A DNA stretch of 64,000 nucleotides, taken from Mesorhizobium sp. SOD10 (GTDB lineage Bacteria > Pseudomonadota > Alphaproteobacteria > Rhizobiales > Rhizobiaceae). Below, piece by piece: positions 45,015 through 53,463 of this stretch; position 1 is the first letter of the stretch, and each line of letters starts with the position of its first letter. Both the position numbers and the translations under genes were made by a program. The stretch is from contig CCNA01000060.1 in NCBI GenBank assembly GCA_000824805.1, forward strand, positions 124,001 through 188,000. The letters run 5' to 3'. The notes under the pieces were generated by a model. It made no database searches, had not been told where the DNA came from, and was given only the letters and a program-made list of their open reading frames with translations.

Positions 45015-46195
45015 TCGGCTGCCTGGCGCTCGCCGAAGGCGATGCCGGTAAAGGTCTGGTTGAGATGCATCGAGCGATACTGTTCGCCATAGGTGCCGAA
45101 ACCGATGATCTTGTTGGTCCGGTACAGCTCGGAAATGTCGCGAAAAACCTGGCGGTTGCGCGCGTCGAGACGGCGCAGCACGCAGTCGAAGCCGAGGATC
45201 ATGTCGATGCCGCCGAGCTTGTGCTCGACATCCTGGAGCGCGGTACGCGTCGCCTCCACCATGTTCTTCGGCTGGGCGATGGAAAGCACCACGCCGTCGT
45301 CGATGGCGCAGAAGAAGGACAGTGAGCCGTCGGCGTGCATGCGCTGGATCGAGCGGCAATAATATTCGCCGCCGACCTTCACCACGACGGGGTGCGAGGC
45401 AAAACTCAGCGGCGTCAACGTCTGCGGCAGGATGCCAACGGAGGCTGCATACTCCTCGGCCGCATTGGTGGCGTTGAATTCGCGCACGATGCGATGGTCC
45501 GGGTCGGACGCCGTCACCACCAGCTTCTCGTCGGTCGGAATGAAATTGTCGGTCTTGAAGACGTGGAAAGGGATCTCGGTCGCGACCAGCACGATGATGG
45601 CGCTGTCGGACGTGACCTTGCCGTTCGAGATCAGGCTGGTCGTCTCGAATTTCAGGTCGTCGCCCGCCGAGCCGCCGATCAGCGGGATGTCATCCAGCCC
45701 CCAGTGGATGGCCGAGGTCACCGCTTCCTCGGCATAGGAAAGCCCGTCGATAAAGCAGAGGGCAAAGACGCTCTTCGCCCGCTCCCGGCCGGCGCGGGAT
45801 TGCAGCAGGCGCCGCAGTTCCACGACCTTGCCGGTGATTCCGTCCATGCCGGAGGAGGAGAGGTTTTCGACCGTGGTGCTGACGGTCGAAAACGACGCCG
45901 ACGGCAAAAGCAGGGCAATAGCATGTCCTTCCTCCAATCCCTGCGGCGTGATTTCGCCAGCGGTCGAGCAGCCGGCATAGGCGAGCGATGGCGCGTGGAC
46001 CTTCAGCGCCTGTGCGAGCGCCGCCGCGTTGACCAGGCTTTGGGAGAAGAACAGAAGCGCGAAGCCGGCATCGACGATCGCCGCTTCGGCCGCGATGGCC
46101 CGGGCAAAGGCATTTGGGTCGGGCTCATCCGTGGTGAGCGCCGAAAGGCCCGATGCATAGCGTGTGCTCGAACTGGCCAGCTGCCTCCTCCGCAA
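45011..46195 (-). CDS. FIST domain sensor protein
   Basis: A 394-residue cytoplasmic protein with a FIST N domain (about 35-225; FALCFIDGLSYAEEAVTSAI and IPLIGGSAGDDLKF) and a FIST C domain (about 235-380; GILPQTLTPLSFASHPVV, GFDCVLRR and IIGFGTYGEQY). FIST domains are thought to bind small ligands such as amino acids. It is coupled by a four-base overlap to the hybrid kinase and probably provides that kinase's sensory input. It is divergent from the cox-type operon, with a 248-base gap. Confidence 0.87.
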   Translation of the reverse strand: MRRRQLASSSTRYASGLSALTTDEPDPNAFARAIAAEAAIVDAGFALLFFSQSLVNAAALAQALKVHAPSLAYAGCSTAGEITPQGLEEGHAIALLLPSASFSTVSTTVENLSSSGMDGITGKVVELRRLLQSRAGRERAKSVFALCFIDGLSYAEEAVTSAIHWGLDDIPLIGGSAGDDLKFETTSLISNGKVTSDSAIIVLVATEIPFHVFKTDNFIPTDEKLVVTASDPDHRIVREFNATNAAEEYAASVGILPQTLTPLSFASHPVVVKVGGEYYCRSIQRMHADGSLSFFCAIDDGVVLSIAQPKNMVEATRTALQDVEHKLGGIDMILGFDCVLRRLDARNRQVFRDISELYRTNKIIGFGTYGEQYRSMHLNQTFTGIAFGERQAAE

Positions 46196-46326
46196 TTTCC
46201 TCCAACGCTGGCTTATGCGTGTCTTTTATATCGGGCACGAGCGCGTCGAAAGCATCTTTGCCTTCAATCCCGGTTTTGGCAATGGGCCGGTCGCTGGGGC
46301 GCGTGATGCCTTTGCTATGACCGAAA

Positions 46327-46370
46327 GTACAATGCAACCGCCGCTGGCAGCGCTGTTTTGCGCATTGTAC
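46327..46370. promoter_or_regulatory. Widely spaced inverted repeat in the FIST/cox regulatory gap
   Basis: GTACAATGC (46327-46335) recurs as its exact complement GCATTGTAC (46362-46370), with centres 35 bases apart. It lies between the divergent sensor operon and coxS. Two nine-base half-sites at this spacing could bind a regulator dimer pair, such as the LuxR-type protein encoded nearby, or form a hairpin. Confidence 0.45.
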
Positions 46371-46443
46371 GGTGCGCGAACCCACTGCCGAAGCACAAGC
46401 GCGGCATTCGGCAATGACCAAGGTTGATACCCAGGGAGGTTGC

Positions 46444-46944
46444 ATGTCGGACGTGTCGTTCACTGTGAATGGGAGGCGGGTCAGCGGGAGCGCCGAGGAC
46501 CGAACGCTTCTGGTGCATTTCCTGCGGGAGCACCTTGGTCTCACCGGAACGCATGTGGGTTGCGATACGTCGCAATGCGGCGCCTGTGTCGTGCATGTCG
46601 ACGGCAAGGCGGTGAAGTCCTGCACGATGCTCGCCGCGCAGGCCTCCGGCTCGACCATCGTCACCATCGAGGGACTGGCGGACGGTGCAGAGCTGCATCC
46701 GGTACAGGCCTCGTTCAAGGAGCATCACGGGCTGCAATGCGGCTTCTGCACGCCGGGTATGATCATGACGGCGACCGACATGATCGCGCGCCATCCGGAG
46801 GGCCTGGACGAGGCAATGGTGCGCGCCGAGCTCGAAGGCAACATCTGCCGCTGCACGGGCTACCACAACATCGTGAAGGCGATCCTCGCCGCATCGGAGA
46901 CGATGGCGAAGGGCGCCAAGGGTAAGGCGAAGCAGGCAGCTTAA
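46444..46944 (+). CDS. coxS: Carbon-monoxide-dehydrogenase-like small subunit (2Fe-2S)
   Basis: A 166-residue iron-sulfur subunit of the xanthine oxidase family. The plant-type cluster is in GCDTSQCGACVVHVDGKAVKSC, given here in part by its cysteines at about 42, 47, 50 and 62. The second cluster uses CGFCTPGM and CRCTGYHN. It shuttles electrons from the molybdenum site to FAD. The start at 46444 follows a strong GGGAGG site. It is the first gene of a small-large-medium operon. Confidence 0.92.
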   Translation: MSDVSFTVNGRRVSGSAEDRTLLVHFLREHLGLTGTHVGCDTSQCGACVVHVDGKAVKSCTMLAAQASGSTIVTIEGLADGAELHPVQASFKEHHGLQCGFCTPGMIMTATDMIARHPEGLDEAMVRAELEGNICRCTGYHNIVKAILAASETMAKGAKGKAKQAA

Positions 46945-47030
46945 GGGAATAGGGGAGTAAGGCAGTAAGGGAGTAGGTGAAGGACACACCGATTTCCCTA
47001 CTGCCTTACTCCCCTACTGCCCTACTCCCC
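46945..47030. repeat. Palindromic short-repeat element between coxS and coxL
   Basis: The gap is filled with units like GGGGAGTAAGG and GGCAGTAGGG, first on one strand and then on the other. GGGGAGTAAGGCAGTA (46952-46967) is exactly complementary to 46999-47014, giving a 16-base-pair stem with a 31-base loop, and extra repeat units extend beyond the right arm. It starts at the coxS stop and ends shortly before the coxL ribosome site (GGAGGAA). Confidence 0.8.
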
Positions 47031-47052
47031 TAAAATTCCGGAGGAATTTCCC

Positions 47053-49401
47053 ATGGGTATCGAAGGCGTCGGCGCCCGCGTGGCGCGCAAGGAAGACAAG
47101 AGGTTCATCACCGGCGGCGGCCGCTATGTCGACGACATGGTGGTGCCCGGCATGAAGCACGCCGTATTCGTGCGCAGTCCGCACGCGCATGCGCAGATCA
47201 AGAAGATCGATGTGAAAAAGGCGCAAGCGATGCCGGGCGTCGTCGGCGTGCTCACGGGCAAGGAGCTCAAGGCCGACGGCATCGGCAATCTGATCTGCGG
47301 CTGGATGATCCACTCCAAGGACGGAACGCCGATGAAGATGGGCGCGTGGTCGCCTTTGGCCGTCGATAAGGTGCGCTATGTCGGCGACGCGGTCGTCATC
47401 GTGGTCGCCGACACCAAGGGCCAGGCGCGCGACGCGGCGGAAGCGGTCGAGATCACCTACAAGGAACTGAAGGCCGTGGTCGATGCCACGAAGGCAATCC
47501 AACCCGGCGCGCCGCAGATCCATGCAGAGGCAGAAAACAATCTGATCTTCGATTGGGAGCTCGGCGACGCCAAGGCGACCGACGCGGCGATCAAGTCGGC
47601 GGCCCATGTCACGCGCATGAAGATCGTCAACAACCGGCTGGTCCCGAATGCGATGGAGCCGCGCGCGGCTCTCGGCCATTACGACAAGGCCGAGGACCAC
47701 TATACCTGCTGGACGACGTCGCAGAACCCGCATGTCGCGCGGCTGGTGATGAGCGCCTTCTACAATGTCGCGCCGGAAAACAAGCTGCGCGTCATCGCGC
47801 CGGATGTCGGCGGCGGCTTCGGCTCCAAGATCTACATCTATCCGGAAGAGATCGTCTGCCTGTGGGCCTCGAAGAAGATCGGCGTGCCGGTCAAATGGGT
47901 CGCCGACCGCACCGAAAGCTTCCTGTCGGATGCACATGGCCGCGACCATGTCTCGACAGTGGAGATGGCCTTCGACAAGGACAACCGCATCACCGGCCTC
48001 AAGGTCGACACAATAGCCAATCTCGGCGCCTATATGTCGCTGTTCTCGTCCTGCGTGCCGACCTATCTCTACGCGACGCTCCTGTCGGGCCAGTATGATA
48101 TCCCGGCGATCCACGCCAATGTGCGCGCCGTCTACACCAACACCGCGCCCGTCGATGCCTATCGCGGCGCAGGGCGGCCGGAGGCCACCTACGTGCTCGA
48201 GCGGATGATGGAGACCGCGGCGCGCGAACTCGGCGTGTCGCCGGCGGAACTCAGACGCCGCAACTTCATCACGTCCTTCCCGCATCAGACGCCGGTGATC
48301 ATGACCTATGACGCGGGCGACTATAACGCATCGCTCGACGCCGCGATGAAGGCGGCCGACTATGCCGGTTTCGCCAGGCGCAAGGCCGAGGCCGCCAAGC
48401 AGGGCAAGCTGCGCGGCATCGGCATGAGCTGCTACATCGAGGCCTGCGGGCTGGCGCCGTCATCGGCGGTCGGCTCGCTCGGCGCCGGCGTCGGTCTTTG
48501 GGAATCGGCGGAGGTGCGCGTCAATGCCGTCGGCACGATCGAGGTGCTTACCGGCTCGCACAGCCATGGCCAGGGCCATGAGACGACCTTTGCGCAACTG
48601 GTCACCCAGCGCTTCGGCGTGCCGATCGACTCCGTCTCGATCGTGCATGGCGACACCGACAAGGTGCAGATGGGCATGGGCACTTACGGTTCGCGTTCCG
48701 GCGCCGTCGGCATGTCGGCCATCGTCAAGGCGCTCGACAAGGTCGAGGCCAAGGCCAAGAAGATCGCCGCGCACCTGCTCGAAGCGGACGAGGGCGATAT
48801 CGTCATCGAGAATGGAGAGGTCAAGGTCGCGGGCACCGACAAGAGCCTGCCCTGGTTCCAGGTCGCGCTTGCCTCCTATACCGCCCACAATTTGCCCGCC
48901 GGCATGGAGCCGGGCTTGAAGGAGACGGCCTTCTACGATCCGTCCAACTTCACCTTCCCGGCCGGCTGCTACATCTGCGAGGTCGAGATCGACCCGGAGA
49001 CCGGGCTGACGGAAATCATCCAGTTCGTCGCGGCCGACGATTTCGGCAACATCATCAATCCGATGATCGTCGAAGGGCAGGTGCACGGCGGCATCGCCCA
49101 AGGCGTCGGCCAGGCGCTGCTGGAAGGCGCGCATTACGACCGCAACGGGCAACTGCTGACGGCGAGCTACATGGATTATACCATGCCGCGCGCGGGCGAT
49201 CTGCCGTCCTTCAAGGTCTCGACCTCGAACACCCCATGCCCGGGCAATCCGCTCGGCGTCAAAGGCTGCGGCGAGGCCGGCGCCATCGGTTCGCCGCCGG
49301 CGGTCATCAACGCCATCACCGATGCGCTCGGCGTCGTCGACATTCCCATGCCGGCGTCGCCCGCGACGGTGTGGGCGGCGATCCACGCCAACAAGCATTG
49401 A
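47053..49401 (+). CDS. coxL: Form II carbon-monoxide-dehydrogenase-like large subunit (Mo)
   Basis: A 782-residue molybdopterin-binding subunit. The active-site loop reads AYRGAGR (in PVDAYRGAGRPEATY), the signature of form II enzymes; true aerobic CO dehydrogenases (form I) have AYRCSFR. The molybdopterin motif VGGGFGSK (about residue 255) and the conserved catalytic glutamate region GCGEAGAIGSPPAV near the C-terminus are present. Form II members oxidise various substrates and CO oxidation is doubtful for most. A GGAGG site precedes the start, and the upstream gap is a palindromic repeat. Confidence 0.92.
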   Translation: MGIEGVGARVARKEDKRFITGGGRYVDDMVVPGMKHAVFVRSPHAHAQIKKIDVKKAQAMPGVVGVLTGKELKADGIGNLICGWMIHSKDGTPMKMGAWSPLAVDKVRYVGDAVVIVVADTKGQARDAAEAVEITYKELKAVVDATKAIQPGAPQIHAEAENNLIFDWELGDAKATDAAIKSAAHVTRMKIVNNRLVPNAMEPRAALGHYDKAEDHYTCWTTSQNPHVARLVMSAFYNVAPENKLRVIAPDVGGGFGSKIYIYPEEIVCLWASKKIGVPVKWVADRTESFLSDAHGRDHVSTVEMAFDKDNRITGLKVDTIANLGAYMSLFSSCVPTYLYATLLSGQYDIPAIHANVRAVYTNTAPVDAYRGAGRPEATYVLERMMETAARELGVSPAELRRRNFITSFPHQTPVIMTYDAGDYNASLDAAMKAADYAGFARRKAEAAKQGKLRGIGMSCYIEACGLAPSSAVGSLGAGVGLWESAEVRVNAVGTIEVLTGSHSHGQGHETTFAQLVTQRFGVPIDSVSIVHGDTDKVQMGMGTYGSRSGAVGMSAIVKALDKVEAKAKKIAAHLLEADEGDIVIENGEVKVAGTDKSLPWFQVALASYTAHNLPAGMEPGLKETAFYDPSNFTFPAGCYICEVEIDPETGLTEIIQFVAADDFGNIINPMIVEGQVHGGIAQGVGQALLEGAHYDRNGQLLTASYMDYTMPRAGDLPSFKVSTSNTPCPGNPLGVKGCGEAGAIGSPPAVINAITDALGVVDIPMPASPATVWAAIHANKH

Positions 49402-49500
49402 AAAGCGAATAGCGAATAGGGAGTAGCGAATAGGGACGGAGAACGGTGCGGGTGGAGCAATTCTATTCGCTACCCACTACTCCCCCTACTCGCTTTCTCC
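49402..49500. repeat. Palindromic short-repeat element between coxL and coxM
   Basis: Units such as GCGAATAGG and GGGAGTAGC run on the plus strand from 49404 to about 49435. Their complements (CTATTCGCTACCC, ACTACTCCCCCTACTCGC) run from about 49463 to 49493. The arms can fold into a long imperfect hairpin with about 27 bases of other sequence in between. The element is similar in kind, but not identical in sequence, to the one before coxL. Confidence 0.75.
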
Positions 49501-49517
49501 TGAAGGGAGAAAATGAC

Positions 49518-50315
49518 ATGTATTCCGTCAATTACCATCGCGCTTCCTCCGTCGCCGACGCCGCCAAGCTGCTGAAGAACGGCGACGCCAAGCTGCTCTC
49601 CGGCGGCATGACGCTGATCCCGGCGATGAAGACGCGGCTCGCTGCGCCTTCGGACCTCGTCGATGTCTCGCGGCTGAAGGAGCTGCAAGGCGTCAAGGTG
49701 TCCGGCAAGACGGTCACCATCGGCGCCGCGACGACGCATTACGACGTCTCCACCGACGAGAAGCTGAAGAAGGCCTGCCCGGCGCTTGCGCATATGGCAT
49801 CGCTGATCGGCGATCCGGCCGTGCGCCACAAGGGCACGATCGGCGGCTCGATCGCCAACAACGATCCGGCGGCCGACTATCCGGCTGCACTGCTGGCGCT
49901 GGGCGCGACGATCATCACGAACAAGCGCGAGATCGCGGCGGATAAATTCTTCAAGGGCCTGTTCGAGACGGCGCTGAAGGAAGGCGAGATCGTCACCGCG
50001 GTGAGCTTCACCGCTCCGGCCAAGGCGGCCTACCAGAAATTCCGCAACCCGGCTTCGCGTTACGCCATCGTCGGCGTGTTCGTGACCAAGGGCAAGGACG
50101 GGGTGAGGGCGGCGGTGACCGGCGCAGGCGAGGACGGCGTTTTCCGCTCCAAGGAAATAGAGGCGGCGCTGGCGAAGAATTTCGATGCCGCTGCGCTCGG
50201 CGGCCTCAAAGTGCCGGCAAAGGGGCTGATGAGCGATATCTATGCCTCCGCCGACTACCGCGCCAATCTGATCGCGGTGATGGCCAAGCGCGCCGTGGCC
50301 ACGGCCAACGCCTGA
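49518..50315 (+). CDS. coxM: Carbon-monoxide-dehydrogenase-like FAD-binding medium subunit
   Basis: A 265-residue flavoprotein subunit. The two FAD-contacting loops are LSGGMTLIPAMK (residues 30-41) and TIGGSIANNDPAAD (residues 113-126). It accepts electrons from CoxS and passes them to the respiratory chain. It is somewhat shorter than typical CoxM (about 285). The start at 49518 has GGGAGA upstream; the longer frame reaches into the repeat element and is not used. A terminator follows the gene. Confidence 0.9.
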   Translation: MYSVNYHRASSVADAAKLLKNGDAKLLSGGMTLIPAMKTRLAAPSDLVDVSRLKELQGVKVSGKTVTIGAATTHYDVSTDEKLKKACPALAHMASLIGDPAVRHKGTIGGSIANNDPAADYPAALLALGATIITNKREIAADKFFKGLFETALKEGEIVTAVSFTAPAKAAYQKFRNPASRYAIVGVFVTKGKDGVRAAVTGAGEDGVFRSKEIEAALAKNFDAAALGGLKVPAKGLMSDIYASADYRANLIAVMAKRAVATANA

Positions 50316-50340
50316 GCGGCGATGCCGTGGATCAAAGAAG

Positions 50341-50362
50341 GGGCCGCCTCGGCCCGTTTTTC
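50341..50362 (+). terminator. Intrinsic terminator after the cox-type operon
   Basis: GGGCCG (50341-50346) pairs with CGGCCC (50350-50355) around a CCT loop, followed by G and TTTTTC. Flanking AAAGAA and TTTCTTT can extend the stem. It lies 26 bases after the coxM stop. Confidence 0.8.
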
Positions 50363-50520
50363 TTTGCCATAACAAAGGTTTGACCAGAAAGCCGGTCAAA
50401 CCGCGGCTTCGCACTTGCACAAAGTTATCCCGCACTGCAAAATAAATGCGGCGGGAATACCAAATGGTCCGGGACGCGGGCGACGCTGCGCATACGGACC
50501 TCGAGTCGCGAAGGCACGGT

Positions 50521-51543
50521 ATGTCCGACATCTCCGCAGCATCCGTCGTTCTGCCGCGGGCCGCATCCGACAGTGAAGCCAGGGCAAGACTTGCCTATCT
50601 CGACGGCTGGCGCGGCCTGTCGATCGCGCTTGTGCTGATAGGCCATTTCTTTCCGGTCCCGGGAATCAATCTCGGCGTCCTCGGCGTCGAGTTCTTCTTC
50701 GTGCTCAGCGGCCGGCTGATGGGCGAGATCCTGTTCATCGAGCGCTTTCCGCTGAAGAAATTCTTCAAGCGCCGTTTCTCGCGCATCTATCCCGCGCTGC
50801 TGGTGTTCGTGATTGCCGCCATAACCGGGCTTGCCGGCACCTTTATCGCCTTCAAGTGGAAGGCGGCACTGACAGCGCTGACCTTCACCTATAATTATGC
50901 CGGCATCTTCATCAACCGCGCCGGCGCGCTCGACCATATCTGGTCGCTCTGTGTCGAGGAGCATTCCTATGTCCTGCTCGCGTTGATCAGCGTGGTGGTG
51001 ACCGGAAGGGCGAACGTCGTGCGGCTGCTGGTCGTGCTGGCGCTGTTGGCAATGGCCAACGGCGCCATTTCCTACGGGATTCTCGGCATGGGCTACGAGA
51101 CCACCTACTGGCGCACCGACGTGCATATCGCCTCGATCCTGTTGTCCGCGGCGATCTGCCTGCTCAAGGCTGACGGGCGCCTGCCGGCTTTGCTGAAGAG
51201 CCGGCATGTGGCTCTCGCGGCCGCGTCCGCCGGCGTTCTGCTGTTCAGCAATCCAATCCCGACGCCTCTGCATTACACCCTCGCCGTGCCGCCTCTGGCG
51301 CTGGCGGTCAACACGCTCGACTTTGCCGGCGGCATTCTGAAAGGGCCGTTGTCATCGCGGCCGATGGTGATGCTCGGGCTGTGGTCCTATTCGCTTTATC
51401 TCTGGCAGCAGCCTTTCTACAAATTCGTCGATGAACGCGGCAGCGCGCCGATCCCGATGCTGGCGGCGGTGTTCGCCTGCGCCCTCGCGAGCTACTACAT
51501 CGTCGAAAAGCCCGCCCGCAGCTGGCTCAACCGCAATTGGTGA
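50521..51543 (+). CDS. Acyltransferase 3 family membrane protein
   Basis: A membrane protein of about 340 residues with roughly ten helices. The family signature RLAYLDGWRGLSIALVLIGHFF (in part, with the conserved histidine) is near the N-terminus, and GVEFFFVLSG follows. Such proteins acylate surface sugars, for example O-acetylation of lipopolysaccharide or exopolysaccharide. MSDISAAS at 50521 is preferred because of a GAAGG site eight bases before it; an earlier start at 50446 would add 25 charged residues. It stands alone after the cox terminator. Confidence 0.82.
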   Translation: MSDISAASVVLPRAASDSEARARLAYLDGWRGLSIALVLIGHFFPVPGINLGVLGVEFFFVLSGRLMGEILFIERFPLKKFFKRRFSRIYPALLVFVIAAITGLAGTFIAFKWKAALTALTFTYNYAGIFINRAGALDHIWSLCVEEHSYVLLALISVVVTGRANVVRLLVVLALLAMANGAISYGILGMGYETTYWRTDVHIASILLSAAICLLKADGRLPALLKSRHVALAAASAGVLLFSNPIPTPLHYTLAVPPLALAVNTLDFAGGILKGPLSSRPMVMLGLWSYSLYLWQQPFYKFVDERGSAPIPMLAAVFACALASYYIVEKPARSWLNRNW

Positions 51544-52032
51544 TCAAGCAGGTTTCGCCGCTCGTCGCGCGGCGAGATAGCGGCGAAGCCCGGCTTCGCC
51601 GCGCGGGGTCGTCCAGCGGTGGTTCCAGGCGAAGGCGGGTCTGAGCAGCGGCGCCAGAAGTTTGAGGATCGGCCTCTCGACCGTGACCTGCCAAATCAGG
51701 TCGACATGCGTGCCGCCTCCGGACGGCGACAGTTCGGCCCGCCACAGCCCGTCGAAATCGCCGAAGGTCTTCACCACCACCAGCCGTCCGGGCTCGAGCT
51801 CGGCGGCCTCGATGATGAAATTCAGCTCATAGGGCAGGGCGCCGCGCGCCCTGGCCCTGGCACGGGCACCGACGACGCCCTTGCCCTTCTTGTCGAGCGG
51901 CTCGACCTCCTTATAGGCATCGCCCCACCAGAGCGGCAGGAGCTCGGCGTCCGATAGCACGTCCCAGACTTCCTGCGGCGTGCTCTCGGGGATGTCCCAG
52001 CTCTCGTCGAAGCGGAAGACATTGCTTGCCAT
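51544..52032 (-). CDS. SRPBCC (START-like) domain protein
   Basis: A 162-residue polyketide-cyclase/START-like fold protein. The family N-terminus (WDIPESTPQEVWDVLSDAELLPLWW) and an alternating beta pattern to residue 120 are clear; a basic tail (GEAGLRRYLAARRAAKPA) closes it. These proteins bind small hydrophobic ligands or act as cyclases. No partner is evident. It converges with the acyltransferase gene, with stops adjacent. Confidence 0.82.
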   Translation of the reverse strand: MASNVFRFDESWDIPESTPQEVWDVLSDAELLPLWWGDAYKEVEPLDKKGKGVVGARARARARGALPYELNFIIEAAELEPGRLVVVKTFGDFDGLWRAELSPSGGGTHVDLIWQVTVERPILKLLAPLLRPAFAWNHRWTTPRGEAGLRRYLAARRAAKPA

Positions 52033-52103
52033 GATGTCGCCCCAACCAGCGGAGCAGCCATATTAGCTTCCGCTTGTTTTCCTGGCCAGCGTCGCGGCGC
52101 CGC

Positions 52104-52601
52104 TCAGGCGGGGATCGGCTTTGCCCAATAGCGCACCGATTTCTTGCCGCCATGGATCACCGCATCGCCGACTTCGGTGAAGCCGAGCGCGGCGTGGAAG
52201 GCATCGGATGCCGGGTTGGGCGGATCGGCATTGACCTCGCAGGTGACGATCGTGTGTCCGGCACGCCGGGCTTGCTCGAACAGATCCTCATAAAGGCGGC
52301 GGGCATGGCCGCGGCCGCGCGCCGCGGCTGCGACCACCACGCGGTCGACATAGACGAAGCGCGGATAGCGCTGGTGAAACCAGAGGAAGTTCGGGCTGTC
52401 GTAGCTTGCGTCCTGGTCGAAACACAGGATGAAGGCTTCAAGCGCGCCGATGCGGCGGGTGTAGAAAGCCTCGGCGAGCAGGAATGAAAGCCGTTCCGGC
52501 TCGAGCCAGGACAGTTCCGCCGCATGCTCGTTGTTGAGCGCGAGTATAATGGCCTCGTCGGCGGGCGAGACCTGTTCGATCAGCAGCAATTCCCTGGTCA
52601 T
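52104..52601 (-). CDS. GNAT family N-acetyltransferase
   Basis: A 165-residue acetyltransferase with the GNAT core. VDRVVVAAAARGRGHARRLYEDLFEQA is split over strand 4 and the acetyl-CoA loop (R/QxxGxG/A seen as ARGRGHA). The C-terminal strand ends GGKKSVRYWAKP. The acceptor substrate is unknown. Its start (GTGAGG site upstream) lies 11 bases beyond the cutC stop on the same strand, so it is probably co-transcribed with cutC. Confidence 0.85.
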   Translation of the reverse strand: MTRELLLIEQVSPADEAIILALNNEHAAELSWLEPERLSFLLAEAFYTRRIGALEAFILCFDQDASYDSPNFLWFHQRYPRFVYVDRVVVAAAARGRGHARRLYEDLFEQARRAGHTIVTCEVNADPPNPASDAFHAALGFTEVGDAVIHGGKKSVRYWAKPIPA

Positions 52602-52612
52602 TGTCCTCACCG

Positions 52613-53368
52613 TCAAGATCTCGCGGCCTTTATCGTTGCCGCGACCTTGGCCTTGTCGGTCACCGTGTTGCGGTATTCGCGATCGAGGTCGGTGCCGCCC
52701 ATTCCGACATTGGGATTGCGGTAGCGCATGGCGCTGGGCACGTCAGCAAGTGCCGCAAAATGCATCTCGGTCAGTCCCGTTCGCCTGCGCACCTCACCGA
52801 TCGTGTCGGGCGCCAAGGCGCCGCAGCCGAGAATGATGATGCGTTCGCCCGCCTGGCGAACGAGCTCCGCCAGAAGCTCGACGCCTTCAACCGCCGTGTC
52901 GCGCTGGCCGCTGGTCAGCACGCGGCCGACCTTGCAGCGGATCAGGGCTTCGAGCGCCTCGGCCGGGTCGCGCGTCATGTCGAAGGCGCGGTGGCAGGTG
53001 ACGTTGAGCGGGCCGGCTGCCTCAACCAATGCGCTCATGCGCGCCTCGTCGATGGCGCCGTCGGCAGTCAGGCAGCCGACGACGACGCCGGCGACGCCCA
53101 GCTCGCGCAGCGCTTCGACATCGGCAAGCATGGAGCGGTATTCGGCTTCGCTGTAGAGGAAATCGCCGCCGCGCGGGCGCACGATGACGTGGAAGGGGAT
53201 GGCCGCGCTGTCGAGCGCGGCGCGCACCGTGCCGAGGCTCGGCGTGATGCCGCCTTCGACGAGGCTGGCGCAGAGTTCGACCCGGTCGGCGCCGGCGGCC
53301 TGCGCGGCAAGCAGCCCGTCAATGCCTTCGACGCAGATTTCGATCAGGGGTCTTTGCGTGTCCGCCAC
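52613..53368 (-). CDS. cutC: CutC family protein
   Basis: A 251-residue TIM-barrel protein of the CutC family. IEICVEGIDGLLAAQAAGADRVELC at the N-terminus, FHVIVRPRGGDFLYSEAE and NVTCHRAFDMTRD are diagnostic. CutC was named for copper homeostasis in E. coli, but that role is disputed and the true activity is uncertain. It leads a two-gene unit with the acetyltransferase. The gap upstream (182 bases) holds the divergent AhpD-like gene's promoter. Confidence 0.88.
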   Translation of the reverse strand: MADTQRPLIEICVEGIDGLLAAQAAGADRVELCASLVEGGITPSLGTVRAALDSAAIPFHVIVRPRGGDFLYSEAEYRSMLADVEALRELGVAGVVVGCLTADGAIDEARMSALVEAAGPLNVTCHRAFDMTRDPAEALEALIRCKVGRVLTSGQRDTAVEGVELLAELVRQAGERIIILGCGALAPDTIGEVRRRTGLTEMHFAALADVPSAMRYRNPNVGMGGTDLDREYRNTVTDKAKVAATIKAARS

Positions 53369-53463
53369 AGGTTTCCATCCATGCTTTCGATGAGGTGGGC
53401 AGCCCTAGCACCGGGCGCGCCGCCGCGAAAGCCGCAACCTTCGGTTCCAGCCATCAGAGTTGC

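Noticed and set aside
46945..47030. A CRISPR array in the coxS-coxL gap
   Set aside because: The units are 7-9 bases, directly adjacent and inverted around a centre. There are no spacers of constant length and no cas genes.
47053..49401. Reading the large subunit as a true aerobic CO dehydrogenase
   Set aside because: The active-site loop is AYRGAGR (form II), and no coxDEF-type maturation genes are present.
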